A DNA stretch of 64,000 bases from Ceratopteris richardii (GCA_020310875.1 CM035414.1:197839141-197903140); one strand, 5' to 3'. Counted from the first letter of the stretch, positions 43,323 to 54,533 are shown. Notes: a model not told the origin generated them from the letters alone. Program-made: numbers and translations.

Positions 43323-43799
43323 TTATATTACATTGAAACATAGGTGCGATTTAGTGTCACCAAGGTGTACTCTCAATGGTGTGGTTTCCATGGTTATATT
43401 TCTAGATGCTAGAGGATGTTCATCTACTACTTTAGCTACTATTCGTTTGTTCTTTGGAAGTACAATAACTTCATGTTTTTTAACCAATCCTTCATCCATG
43501 AAACATGACGAGGCTCCTGAATCCACTAGGGTTGTAATGGAAAGGGTCTTCTTGGGAATGGTTAACTTGACAAGTGCAAGACATGTTTCTATGGGTGTAG
43601 CTAGAATCATGAGGCCCTTTCTTATATCATGGTCTAGTTGTATGGTATCTTTTACAAGTGAACCTCCTGTAGCTAGAATCATGAGGCCCTTTCTTATATC
43701 ATGGTCCAGTTGTATGGTTTCTTTGACAAGTGGACTTCCAGCTTCCCCTTCTTTGCAAGGATGGCTGCGAATGTAGAGTTTGTTCTCTTGTTGGGACAA
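43323..43799 (-). pseudogene. Gypsy aspartic protease, element K
   Basis: A 158-codon open frame reads LVDSGASSCFMDEGLVKKH, the retropepsin active-site loop with intact Asp-Ser-Gly, followed by LPKNKRIVAKVVDEHPL and NITMETTPLRVHLGD. Upstream of the active site a 24-residue segment (LDHDIRKGLMILAT) occurs twice because of a 72-bp tandem duplication. The frame is intact but its neighbours are broken. Confidence 0.85.
43597..43740. repeat. 72-bp in-frame tandem duplication in protease region
   Basis: The unit GTAGCTAGAATCATGAGGCC at 43597 recurs at 43669 with few differences. It adds 24 residues without breaking the frame. Confidence 0.92.
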
Positions 43800-44390
43800 T
43801 TAACTAGCATTTGTCTAGGGTTTCCACAATAGAGTCATAACTTCTTATCTATCCTTCATGTTTTGTTTTTGCCACTCAACTTATGTCTGCATCTCCAAGT
43901 GTGGCCGTGAGTTCTCGAAGAAACCCCTCATAGTCCTAGAGTATTTCCATGTTCTTCTCCAAGATTGGGGCAAAACAAGATAATGCTTCGGCACAGAACA
44001 AGGTTCAAAAAAACCTGAGCTTGGATGCCACGTCTGGGTATCTATTAGGTTGCATATGGATGTACAATTTAACTTGCTAAAGAAATTCTCAAAAATTTTG
44101 TGCCATCCACGTGGAACTTCTCTGCCATGCAAATCTTGGGTTCCTTCGTGAAGGATGTACTAGGTTGTTGATTCACTTGAAGAATCTCCTGATTTGCATG
44201 AAGATTCCGGATTCATTCTTGTAATTCTTGGAGGACTACACCTACATGCACCAGATGTCCCATCTCGACTTGTGTCTATCAATGCATTAGGTGCTTGAAT
44301 TGTTGTTGGAGACTCTAAAGTGATGCTACAATCTCTTCATAAGCGTTCTTCATGATGCCTAGTCTTCGATAGAAGCTAGTCTTGCGAAAA
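43800..44390 (-). pseudogene. gag: Gypsy gag remnant, element K
   Basis: A short zinc-knuckle-like remnant (YCGNP then CP) near 43800-43845 and broken frames such as GWHKIFENFFSKLN (43881-44132) fit a Gag C-terminus. The product is too decayed to place the capsid helices. It is bounded by the 5' LTR at 44391. Confidence 0.6.
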
Positions 44391-44747
44391 TGTCAGGGGA
44401 GCACTAGATTGTGCTCTTTGACTACAATAGACAAGATTTGGCAAATACACTTTTGATTGCGAGAACACTCACATAGGGAAAATGATACAAGAATATGTTA
44501 CTGGTACAAGACGTCCAAAATGATACAAGAATATGTTACTGGTACAAGACGTCCTACAACTTAGGACTAACATGTATAAATAATTGGACAAGAGATGATA
44601 CAAGACATCCCACAACCGGAGACTAATAGGTAAGAAGCAAGATTTTTGGGTTACAAGAACTCCCTTTAGGGAGATGATCTAGTTACAAGAAATAACTAGA
44701 CAAGATTCGGTACTATGAGATTACAAGAGGACTAGACTAGATGTCCC
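44391..44747 (-). repeat. Truncated 5' LTR of chromovirus K
   Basis: The U5 end at 44391 (TGTCAGGGGAGCAC on plus) and homology to 34361-34770 run up to AGATGTCC at about 44747, where it breaks off, so U3 is missing. A 38-bp unit containing ATGATACAAGAATATGTTAC is repeated at about 44480-44557. Confidence 0.82.
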
Positions 44748-45389
44748 CCAAAATTCACATACGCTCTCCCAAGCTCCTCCACTTGCACACTCAACTGTTT
44801 GGCTAGCTCCTTCCTCTTGATATGCATATTTCCCAAATTCAACCATAAATAGCATTGCAACTCAACTATTTGTATGTCTCTCCTTCTCTCTCTCTCTTAT
44901 TCTCTCTATCTCTATCTCTCTCTAGTATGTATGCACTCCTTAGGGGAGCAGTCATTCAAGCTACCAAATGGGTTGTTTGCCTCCTCCTACTGTCCTAGTA
45001 GCTTAAAAGGGTCTATCCAATGTTGGCTAACTTTGAATATCTCCTAATCATCACTAAAGCTTCTTCCATCAATAGCATAGGACCTTTTCTATAGGCTAGT
45101 ATTGAACACACATAAAAAATGAAGAATAGTACATCAAAATAGAGAAGCGTCTCACGCATATTATAGAGGCAAAGGAATTGAATAATGATTCAATCAATTG
45201 AGTTTTTTTGGAGCTCAATAAGTGCTATTAAGGTAGGAATCACATGCTACAATGATAAATGTAGCCCACATAATGGAAAGCTTGTCAAAACAATTACCCA
45301 AAAACCATTCAATCACATTACAATAGATCAAAAAAGGACTAATGTTTGCACTTCAAAAGATGCACCAAAACTAATTATCTAGTGGAAAT
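44748..45389. other. No recognisable gene; CT-rich patch
   Basis: Interrupted (CT)n at about 44878-44925. No coding or element motif could be supported; frames at 45185-45549 are not gene-like. Confidence 0.5.
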
Positions 45390-46060
45390 TACATTGATAC
45401 TATATTGTTCTTACAAGAATACTGCCCGTAATTTCTTCTGCACACACATTTTCCACATCTTCTTAAAGCATCTTCTATTGGCACTTCATCACAAATATCA
45501 AATCCCTCAACATATCACTTATGATAGAAAATATGAAGGGAGAAAATAGGCATCCTTGCATAGTTGAGATAGTCAAATAGATTAGTTTTGTGAGAAATCT
45601 GCCCACTAAAATGTTTACATGTGCATTTTGAAAGAATGCATTTAATAAACACCTTCTCTAAAGAAACATCATGAAGGGTCTTAAGAATAAAATTCCCCTC
45701 AAATCTATCAATGTCGTGTCAAAATCCAATTTAATAAAGAAATAATGTTGATTACTTCCACTTTTAGACTCCCATCTTCCCAAAAATTAATATTTTCCTA
45801 CAAATAAGTCAACCCTTATCATAAGAAGATGTAATTTTATCCATCAAAAGGCTTCACCTTCTAGACATTGTAATCATGGTAATCATACATGGTAATCATA
45901 CATGGTAATCATACAAGATACTGGCCTCCAATTTCAGAAATCCTCTTGAGGACCTTTTGAAATTAATTTTTTGGTATCAATGTAAATTTGGATAGAGAAG
46001 CCTTTTTCGTACTAGGTTCTTGATATAAGTTGGGAATGAAAGGGGTTATGAAGTCTGTAT
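45390..46060 (-). pseudogene. LINE reverse transcriptase remnant (N)
   Basis: The minus strand near 45490-45590 reads TMQGCLFSPFIFSIISDML, the QGCPLSPxLF block of non-LTR retrotransposon RT, followed by RDLIFVMKC. Upstream, broken frames near 45700-45750 read IKLDFDTTLIDLRG, corresponding to the D-x-K-A-(Y/F)-D block. Many stops. Ends are undefined. A 13-bp unit CATGGTAATCATA is present three times at 45875-45913. Confidence 0.6.
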
Positions 46061-46319
46061 TCCTCGAAAAAATCAGTAGGTATTCCATCCCTGTCATGAT
46101 CATGAGCTTTCTACGAACGAAAGGAAAGGGAGGCACCTTTTTGAATTGGCTTTTTACTAGACTCTAATAATGTAGAGGATCTAATGTCTTTCAGATCCTT
46201 GAATAATTCACTAGATATTACATACATATCAAGAGCTTTTGTAGATTCTTCCTTGCGAGGGAAATCATGGCCCTAGCCTTGAATACGTCTCCCAATCCTT
46301 GAGAGGCCTATTCTTTCTC

Positions 46320-46350
46320 TCTCTTTCTCTCTGGTTGTGTGTGTGTGTGT
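46320..46350. repeat. Short CT and TG microsatellites
   Basis: A CTCTCTCTTTCTCTCTGG run followed by (TG)n. Confidence 0.8.
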
Positions 46351-46560
46351 GTCCCTCCTATGTCCCTCCACACCTCCCTCTATCTCTATCCTCCATCGAT
46401 CTCTCTCTCCCTCACTCACTCTCCCTGCCATCTCGCTTTTTGTTATGCCATCACTATGAGATATAGTGGTTTGCTCTCATATTGCTGATACTAGAGCTTC
46501 AAGTGAGCACCACTAAGTTTCAAATCAGCTTTATATGTAAACCTACACATAGCTAAACTC

Positions 46561-46564
<4 letters not shown>

Positions 46565-46654
<90 letters not shown>
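46565..46654. repeat. (AT)n microsatellite, about 45 units
   Basis: Uninterrupted AT dinucleotides over 90 bp, able to form a cruciform. Length in the assembly may not reflect the genome. Confidence 0.95.
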
Positions 46655-46656
<2 letters not shown>

Positions 46657-46922
46657 CTAAACCCCTTTTGTTTATAATATTTCTATTTTTACTATTTTCT
46701 TCTTGATATTTATTTAATTTCTTTTATCTTTGTATCTGCAAAACTCTATTGATCTTTTGATTACCTTTTTATTCTTAATTTTCTTTAATTAGTTGCCTTG
46801 ACTGCTAAACTAAAAACTAATTGAAATTATTTATTTTCAATTCCTTTTATTTCTTAATTAATTAATTAATAACACTTTCAACAAATAAAGAAAAAAATAA
46901 ATTGAACAAATTAATTATCTAT

Positions 46923-46956
<34 letters not shown>

Positions 46957-46959
46957 ACC
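46655..46959. other. AT-rich stretch with (CT)n at 46923-46955; no gene
   Basis: Contains runs such as TTAATTAATTAATTAAT and a CT microsatellite; the detectable gypsy copy begins on its right side. Confidence 0.6.
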
Positions 46960-48892
46960 AACTCCTTTCTCTTTGGTAGTTGGAGCAACAAAGGTCGAGA
47001 GGTAAATGAAGTTTACTCCTAGATATGCAAAGTTCCTCCTTGGGGTAAAAGAAATGTGATCATTACAACCTCGAAGGTGAGATTCTCCATCCAAAGATCT
47101 ATGGCCTCCAACTACCTACAATGCTACAAAAGAGGAAATGTTCCTTAATATGGGGCTTGCTTGACCTAAATTTCAAAAAAGCCTTCTCTCTAACTTCATT
47201 AGCATAAATATTTATGGTGGAACTTTTCTAAAGTATTTTGGTTGTGGCCACTATTCTTGTTAGCACAAACATCTTGCTCAAAGTGGTTGATACCTCCTCG
47301 TGATCATCCTCATTGGAATCCCCAACTTCTAACTCTATAAAACATTCCGAAAGTTGTCCATTTACTTATGGTGGCTACTAACAATGTTCTTAGCTTGCTA
47401 ATTCTCTATGCTTGAACCATTCTTGAATTTGAGTAGTAGATGATGTTAGCCATCTCGTTGCTCTAGGTTTCTTAGTTGTCCCACAACTCTTTTCAAATCA
47501 TCTTCATAAATGCAACCACCTAAACATTTGGTCTAGATATTACATAAATATGTTCTATAAGGCCTTTTTCACACCTTTTGATAGGTTTCCCTATCACTAG
47601 GTGTAGTTGTCTCCATGCTATAGGAGTTATCTATCTCACTCAGCTCTTGGATCTTGTTAGATGGGTGGTTACTTAACTACATGCATCAAGGCCTTTCTAG
47701 GTGCTTGAAACTAGCTTTAGATGATCTAAGGCTTGTTTTATCTAGTTTTCCAAGATGTGCATTTGATCTAAGGATCATGTGTCTAACCCAAATCCTTCTT
47801 TCTCATCTTGCTTAGAATACACATACTCAATAACATTTGTTTAATTATCAATTGATCATTAGACTATTTACCTTATTAAGGTCTTGTCTGAATGTTTCAT
47901 CATCGAGAGTACTTACGTTACTTGACTTGAATCTTTTTGCTTATTTGCATTCATATTTAATGTCGTTTTGTGATTATGAACCATTTATTTATCTTGAACT
48001 TGTTTCTTTTAGTGTTTTTTGGACTTGGAGGATTCTTATCATAATCCATAAGTCCTAATCCTAGATCTATGCCCTTTAGCCTAGGCCAGAATTGACAAAG
48101 GGGGCTTCAAACCTTTGCAACCTCAAGTCATCTTGGATGCACTCTCCCGCCCACTAAGATGTCGAGCCTTATTTTTGCCACCTAGACCCCTTTAGATATT
48201 CTCAAACATGATTAGTCTTGCTTCATTTATCTAAAAAAAAGACCATTCAATTTGACCAAATTTTGTGAAAAAAATTACACCCTAATTTATATCAAAAAGC
48301 TAGTATGTCGTGAAAGAAGGGATTTGTGAAGATAAATAGGGTTTATCAAGATAGAGTACTTTATCATGATAGAGGGTCTCTATCACAATAGAGAGGGCCT
48401 ATCATATTTTTTCTTTCTTATGATATACGAGGCTATGTCAAGATAAATGAGCTCTATTGTGGGTGCAATCTTTTGTTATAGAAGTTCTTTGTTTTGATAG
48501 AAATGTGCCACTCATAATTTTATTTTATTGTGAAATCGTTCTATCATAATAAGGGGGTATCTTTCACAAAGAGTGGTCTTGTCCCCGTATATAAGGTCTA
48601 TCAGAACAGTTGGGTATATCTGGTATCTAGGATTTTCTCGATAGAGAGGGCCCTATCATGATAGAGTGGTGTGTCATGACAAATGGGGGTCTCCCATGAT
48701 AGATGGTGTCCATCGAGCTTGCGTCTATCACTAGAGACAAGGATCTATCTCGATAAAGCCAATCTATTATGATAGATGGAGGTCTATCGTGCCTCATATT
48801 TTTTGACCTATAGAGAAAAATAAAAAAATATGGAAAGTTTTTTATGCTTCCTGAATCTAGGATGACATTGATGATCTCTTGTTGATGGCATA
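46960..48892 (-). pseudogene. Second tRNA-Asp gypsy (element O): leader and gag-region remnant
   Basis: The reverse complement of this segment aligns with the leader and gag front of element G. 47990-48110 matches 18150-18230 (CTAGGCTAAA, TTATGATA). 47600-47760 matches 18440-18520 (CCTTAGATCA). 47480-47560 matches 18680-18760 (GCATNTATGANGA). The part near 47380 matches the GTGGCCACTA phrase at 18840. No long frame survives. The order runs towards lower coordinates, so its LTR and primer site are at 54534-55980, beyond the copia insertion. Confidence 0.72.
48342..48779. repeat. Palindrome cluster in leader of gypsy O (core CTATCATGATAG)
   Basis: Near-palindromes include 48342-48356, 48360-48374, 48378-48393, 48651-48666 and 48763-48779, of the type TCTATCATGATAGAG, plus half-sites between them. 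It sits at the same place in the element as the cluster at 17045-17610 and shares the ATCRYGAT core, though the flanking arms differ. Confidence 0.8.
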
Positions 48893-48897
48893 GATAC
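48893..48897. repeat. Target-site duplication GATAC, left copy
   Basis: GATAC at 48893-48897 and 54195-54199 flank copia element P exactly. Confidence 0.95.
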
Positions 48898-49276
48898 TGT
48901 TGAGATATCAAGATCAACATGTGATGATCCAGGATGACACGTACCAGTTTTTCGTTTCTCTGACATGTATAGCGGTCATGCCGGTATATGTCAGGGATAC
49001 TTCATTGATCTTTATTAGATTTATCTACTGAGAGTGATGGCACATTTGTTTCTTGCCAGCTCACTCATTCGCGGACATTAGGTTTTTCCTTATGTACTGG
49101 TCTTTATATATTGCACTTGTTGTATTCTTGTTTTTAGGTCATTCTTGTACATTCCTTTTATGTAATAGAAGAAGAAGAAGAAGATCATTCTTCCTTGCCT
49201 CAATCTGTGTGTGTGCTTCTCCTTGAGGGTGAGAGTGTGTGTGTGAGCTCTCTTCCTTATCTCCTTCCTCGTGACA
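48898..49276 (+). repeat. 5' LTR of copia P (379 bp)
   Basis: Starts TGTTGAGATATCAAG, ends CCTCGTGACA. A TATATATT box lies near 49106, the GAA repeat at 49167-49183 and a TGTG run near 49208. Confidence 0.95.
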
Positions 49277-49289
49277 TGGTATCAGAGCC
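49277..49289 (+). other. Primer-binding site of copia P
   Basis: TGGTATCAGAGCC, an exact initiator tRNA-Met complement, directly after the LTR. Confidence 0.95.
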
Positions 49290-49726
49290 AGCGTGGCTGT
49301 AGAGAGCTCGTGGAAAAGGCGACGGTGAAGACTACGCGGCAAGGCGTGGAGAAAACGTGATTTCACAAATGGCCTCCGTTTGCTATAAAAATCACCGTGA
49401 AGGTAGAAGACCTCAAAATATTTTCGAAAGTTATCCCTTTAGGGTCACTTGTTTTTGTCAAATCGAAGTTTCAGAGCCATCTCGACCTCCGTTTCGAGCC
49501 CGCAAGGTGGGGCCCATAGAAAAACCAGGTCAGTCTCAGAAATTGTAACTTGCGTTGTGTTCGGTGACACTCATATAATCCAGATCCAGAATTTCAAGCG
49601 ATTCTGTGTACTGTTGATACACGAAAACTGTGTTTTTCTGAGATCGAACTGTCACGTCATAGTGCGACAGTGTTCAAGCAGAAATGCTGCTTGTAGTGTG
49701 TTGCGGTGTTGTGAATTATTGCAGAA

Positions 49727-50592
49727 ATGGCAAACGCAGATGGAATGAGTCAGCTATAAGCGATAAGCTGGACAAGAACAACTTCCATGCTTGGAGATTC
49801 AGAATGAGAAATTTCCTGATGGGAAAAGGCTACTGGAAGTACATCGAAGGAGAGAATGAAAATGCTCCGCAGTTACCAGAGAGGAATCGGACTGCAGATC
49901 AGTTAAGAGCATATGAGGAATGGAATCAAGGAGCACAAAAGGTAATGTATTGGCTATCTGTTAGCATACATGATAGCATGATTGGACACATACAGGATGC
50001 CAAGACTCCAAAAGAGGCTTGGAACAGTTTAGTCACTTTGTATGAGACCAATACAAAGGCACGAAAATCGCAACTCAAGAATGAGCTGCATACATTGGAG
50101 AAAAAGAGCATGTCGGTAAGTGACTACACTCTAAAAATCAAAAGCATATGTGAGTCACTTGCATCTATTGGCGTGAATGTAGATGATGACGATAAGGTGG
50201 AAGTGTGCCTTTGTGGTTTAGGAGCTGCATATAAGTAGTTCAGAACTTCTATACAGACCAGGGAAAATATTCCGAATTTTGCTGATTTGGTATCTATGCT
50301 GATTATTGAAGAAAAGAATCTTGGTGAGGATTCAAACTCCCAAGGAAAGCCCAGTTCTGAGTAGGTATTCTACTCTGGCAGAGGAAGAGGCAGAGGTAGA
50401 GGTTTTGGAAGTGGAAGAGGAAACAATAACCAAGACCAAAGTCAACAATAGAATCATGCAGGAGGAAGAGGACAGTTTTGAGGCAGGGGGAGTCAAAGAG
50501 GTCGCAGAAATTTCCAAAGAAATGATTTAGGTAATGATAGTAAAGGATGCTGGAATTGTGGTAAACCTGGACACTTTGAACGTGATTGCAGG
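49727..50592 (+). pseudogene. gag: Copia P gag with zinc knuckle
   Basis: The original start is ATGGCAAACGCAGATGGAAT at 49727; one base is missing near codon 11, so reading from it ends at once. The remaining Gag reads on in another frame: DKNNFHAWRFRMRNFLMGKG, RNRTADQLRAYEEWNQGAQ, TPKEAWNSLVTLYETNTKA and SICESLASIGVNVDDD up to a stop near 50236. Beyond, frames shift through an RGRGRGRG stretch to an intact CWNCGKPGHFERDC zinc knuckle at 50548-50589 (CX2CX4HX4C). Gag would form particles and bind the element RNA. Confidence 0.88.
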
Positions 50593-51591
50593 TTGAAGAA
50601 TCAAAATAACAGAAGGCAGCAAAACAACTATGCATCCACAAGTGTAGATGATTCTGAGAAGTTGTTTATGGTTCAACATCACATGATGAATACGATGTCT
50701 GCTGGTGTTTCAAAATCGAATGATAATGTCTGGTATGTTGATTCAGGTGCTTCAAATCACATGACCAGTCATGCAGAATGGTTTAGTAGTTTGCAGAAAA
50801 TGCCAGTTCCTGGATATGTTGAAACAGGTGATGATACATCGCATCCTATTGAGCATATAGGAAACATAGCATTGTCTATGGAGGACGGAAAGGTAAAACA
50901 TCTCGTTGATGTGCTGCATGTTCCAAATATAACAAAGAATCTAGTTTCTGTTGGACAAATGAACCAGGGATTACAAGTCAGGTTCAATGCGGATGGACTA
51001 TATGTAGAAGAGTACAAGCAGGATGGACGATTGGTTGCCAAAGGAAACAAAGTGGGTAGGATGTTCACCTTAAATGTGAAGATTCCTGAAATGAATGTAG
51101 CCATGTTTGCAAAAGGTGTAGGAGTTATTGCAGATATAGAGATATGGCACAAACGGATTAGACATGCAAACTTGCAAAGGCTGAAATTGATGCAGTCAAA
51201 GGAGATTCTCCATGGACTACCAAATTTCAAAGTTGCAGAAATGCAAAAGGTATGTGCAGCATGTCAATTTGGTAAACAGTCAAGAGCATCATTTCCACAT
51301 GACAAGAATGTTAGTGAGAATGTACTAGAAGTAGTACATACAGATGTTTGGGGTCCAGCAAAGACCACATCTATGGGTGGTTACAGGTTTTATGTTACTT
51401 TCATTGATGACCATCCACGCAAAGTATGGGTATATTTCATGAAAGAGAAGAGCGAGGTGTTTACTCACTTCCAGAATTTTAAAGTTATGGTGGAAGAATA
51501 TGCCTCATTGTTATTGGGCAGAAGCTGTGCATACTGCTCTATACATCATGAACAGAACTCCAACTGCTGTTGTACATCAAGTTACACCTGA
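50593..51591 (+). pseudogene. Copia P protease, gag-pre-integrase, deleted integrase
   Basis: A 332-codon open frame contains VWYVDSGASNHMT (intact protease active site, Asp at 50740), VLHVPNITKNLVSVG, IWHKRIRHANLQRLKL (gag-pre-integrase), CAACQFGKQSRA, VVHTDVWGPA (first integrase Asp) and FIDDHPRKVWVYF. After KVMVEEYA it leaves the proper frame: roughly 200 bp present in copia L (about 38545-38740) are missing, which removes the second Asp and the Glu. Frame 51500-51775 then resumes integrase at PHCYWAEAVHTALYIMNRTP. Confidence 0.9.
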
Positions 51592-52340
51592 AGAGAAGTT
51601 TACAGGTAAAAAGCCAAACTTATCACATCTGAAAGTTTTTGGCTGTATTGCATATGTACATGTTCCAGATGAGTTGAGGACGAAGCTTGATCCGAAAGCA
51701 CAAAATGTGTCTTCATTGGATATTCCCTTGAGCAAAAGGGGTACAAATGTTATAACCCACCAACACGACAGGTGAAGGTGAGCAGAGATGTGGTATTTGA
51801 TGAAATGTCAAGCTTCTATGCAGATGCCAAAGAAGGACTATATCTTGAACCAAATGACAAAGAAAATGCTGAAAACTCTAGTGCAGAATCTCAAGTTTTG
51901 AGTGGACTGGATGCATCACCAAGCAATAGTTCCAACTCAAAATCCATGGAGTGGAAGATTACGTGGGAATTCCACTCCATCAAATTCATCAAATACATCC
52001 AAGAAAGGTAAAGAAAAGGTTTCTGTTGGTCATAAAACATATGCAGGTTCTGAAGACGTTGATGGAGATTCAAGCGGTTCAGAAAAGAGTCTTGATGAGG
52101 AACTTGGATTGCCCTCTGTGAAGACTCCAGGAGTAAGAAGCGCACATACAGATGATACAAGGAGAAGTGACCCAAGACCAAGAAGATTTGGGAGGATACG
52201 TAATTCAGTGCAACAATTGACATATGATAGTTACATGGCTCGCCATTGTGCCTACATGACAAAGGTAATACAAGATGCTGAACCTTCTTTTTTTGAAGAT
52301 GCAATTGGTAATGCAGTTTGGGAAAAAGCTATGGATTAGG
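51500..52340 (+). pseudogene. Copia P integrase C-terminal part and linker
   Basis: Reads TPEEKFTGKKPNLSHLKVFG and GCIAYVHVPDELRTKLDPKA, then by frameshift VSRDVVFDEMSSFYADAKEG, a Ser/Asp-rich linker and DPRPRRFGRIRNSVQQLTYD to GNAVWEKAMD, where a stop (52337) lies at the RT boundary. Counterpart of 37790-38536. Confidence 0.86.
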
Positions 52341-52342
52341 AG

Positions 52343-53476
52343 ATGGCTGCACTTTATGGAAATGATACATGGAAGCTGGTTCCATTGCCGCAAGGAAAGA
52401 AATCCATAGGCTGCAAATGGGTTTACAAGGTAAAGCATAATGCTAACGGTAGCATAAGCAGGTATAAAGCACGATTGGTAGCTAAAGGTTATGCACAGAC
52501 ATATGGCATTGATTATGAGGAAACATTCAGCCCTGTAGCTGAAATGTCTACTGTCAGAACACTTGTTGCATTAGCTACAGCAAAAGGATGGACTTTGCAT
52601 CAGATGGATGTGAAGAATGCTTTCCTACATGGTGAGTTACAGGAAGAAGTATGTATGGACCAGCCACAAGGATATGAAGATTCGAAGCATTGAGAATATG
52701 TTTGCAGGTTGCAAAAGGCTTTGTATGGGCTGAAGCAAGCCCCTCGTGCATGGCATGCAAGGATTGCTGATTACTTAACCAGCATTGGGTTCTCTATGTG
52801 TGATGCAGATCACTCACTATATGCAAGGAAGGCTGATGATGGCATCACTATTGTGGCTATTTATGTTGATGACCTGATTGTAGGTGGTGATAATGAAGAA
52901 AGCATCAAAGAGGTAAAGAAACTTCTTATGCAGGAATTCGACATGAAAGATCTTGGTGTGCTGCGCTATTTCTTGGGCATTGAGTTTATACATACAGAAA
53001 CAGGTATATGGATGTCGCAAAGGCAATATGCCTTGAATATGCTGCAAAAGTATGGTATGGCTGATTGTAAGCCAATTTCTATGCCATTAGATCAGAATTT
53101 GAAATTAGATACTACATCAGGTGAAGCATTGGAAAATGCTACTATGTACAGGAAAATTATGGGAATTCTTATATATCTCCCAATTACAAGGCCTGATCTA
53201 AGTTATACTGTTGGACTTGAAAGTCAGTTTATGCAGGTTCCCAGGAAGCCACATTTGGATGCTCTGAGGCGCACTCTACGTTATGTGAGTGCTACTTTTG
53301 ATTATGCATTGTTTTATGAAGCTCGTGTAGATTTGCAGGTTCATGGATACACCGATGCAGATTGGGCTGGTAGTACTCCAGATAGAAGATCTACTAGTGG
53401 CTTTCTTTTCTCACTTGGAGGTGCAACTATTACATGGAGCAGTAAGAAGCAATGCTTTGTCGAGTACAGAGGCTGA
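52343..53476 (+). pseudogene. Copia P reverse transcriptase and start of RNase H
   Basis: RT is nearly complete: [60 protein letters not shown] and [16 protein letters not shown] up to a stop near 52691, then [19 protein letters not shown] and AIYVDDLIVGGDNEESIKEV (catalytic YVDD at 52862-52873). MKDLGVLRYFLGIEF, the YLPITRPDLSYTVG segment and RNase H start YTDADWAGSTPDRRSTSG follow. A frameshift near 53455 ends it. Single-base repairs aside, this is the most intact RT in the window. Confidence 0.9.
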
Positions 53477-53815
53477 GTATAGAGGTGCTGCAATGGCAGC
53501 ATGTGAGGCATCATGGCTGGAGATGTTACTTGCAGATTTAGGTGTGGAAGTGCAAAAGCCTATCACTATCTATTGTGATAATCTTAGCAGCATACAGTTA
53601 GCACGGAACCCTGTTTTCCATGCTAGAACAAAGCATATCAAGGTACATTATCACTTCATCAGAGAGAAGGTATTAGGAGGTGATATTGATCTTGTTTATG
53701 TGAGAACAGATGAGCAGGTTGCTGATATTTTCACCAAATCACTTGGAGCTGAGAAGTTGAAGAAGTTTCGGAAGATGCTTGGATTACAGGATATGGTGTT
53801 GAGCTTGAGGGGGAG
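53440..53815 (+). pseudogene. Copia P RNase H C-terminal part
   Basis: After the frameshift the reading goes on as LSSTEAEYRGAAMAACEASW, ITIYCDNLSSIQLARNPVFH, ARTKHIKVHYHFIREKVLGG and QVADIFTKSLGAEKLKKFRK to the polypurine tract GAGCTTGAGGGGGAG at 53801-53815. Confidence 0.9.
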
Positions 53816-54194
53816 TGTTGAGATATCAAGCTCAACATGTGATGATCCAGGATGACACGTACCAGTTTTTTGTTTCTCTAACATGTATAGTGGTCATGCC
53901 GGTATATGTTAGGGATACTTCATTGAGCTTTATTAGATTTATCTATCGAGAGTGATGGCACATTTGTTTCTTGCCAGCACACTCATTCACGAACATTAGG
54001 TTTTTCCTTATGAACTTGTCTTTATATATTGCACTTGTTGTATTCTTGTTTTTAGGTCATTCTTGTACATTCCTTTTATGTAATAGAAGAAGAAGAAGAA
54101 GATCATTCTTCCTTGCCTCAATATGTGTGTGTGCTTCTCTTTGAGAGTGAGAGTGTGTGTGTGAGCTCTCTTCCTTATCTCCTTCCTCGTGACA
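53816..54194 (+). repeat. 3' LTR of copia P (379 bp)
   Basis: Same length and termini as the 5' LTR; followed by target duplication GATAC at 54195-54199. Confidence 0.95.
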
Positions 54195-54533
54195 GATACA
54201 AACTCACAATGATTGCTTTCTCGCTCTGTAGGAATAGACCAAAGCAATTGGCATGATTTTGAAGAATGTTTGTGGCATTCGTTGTAGGCTACTCAAGGTG
54301 AAGATGATGTTGTACCTACAACACAATAGTAATAATACACAAAAATACAACATATAGACATGCTCAAAATACAAAAAAAAAATTTGAGGTGCTGAGTGGC
54401 TATGGTGGGAGAATATGATGGAGATGAATATGAGGATTAAAATGGTGAAAAAAACAACAAAAACACTACAACTATACCTTGCAACATTGATATTTTCCTC
54501 TCTTGCCATCACACACTTGTCCTTGAGCTAAAC
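54195..54533 (-). other. Leader of gypsy O, LTR-proximal part
   Basis: The stretch lies between the primer-site remnant and the copia insertion, continuous with 48892 before the insertion. Only chance frames. Confidence 0.6.

Larger units (their letters stand above)
48898..54194 (+). mobile_element. Copia element P, complete outline, nested in gypsy O
   Basis: A 5,297-bp plus-strand copia with two 379-bp LTRs (TGTTGAG to GTGACA), exact primer site, polypurine tract and 5-bp target duplication GATAC. I count about 16 differences between its LTRs (roughly 4%), many of them C/T or G/A, so it is not very recent. It is the best preserved retroelement here but is defective: frameshift in gag, deletion of the integrase core, stops in RT and a frameshift in RNase H. 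Confidence 0.95.

Noticed and set aside
47837..48058. 73-codon plus-strand frame, hydrophobic
   Set aside because: Antisense to the gypsy O leader, which aligns with element G; probably chance.
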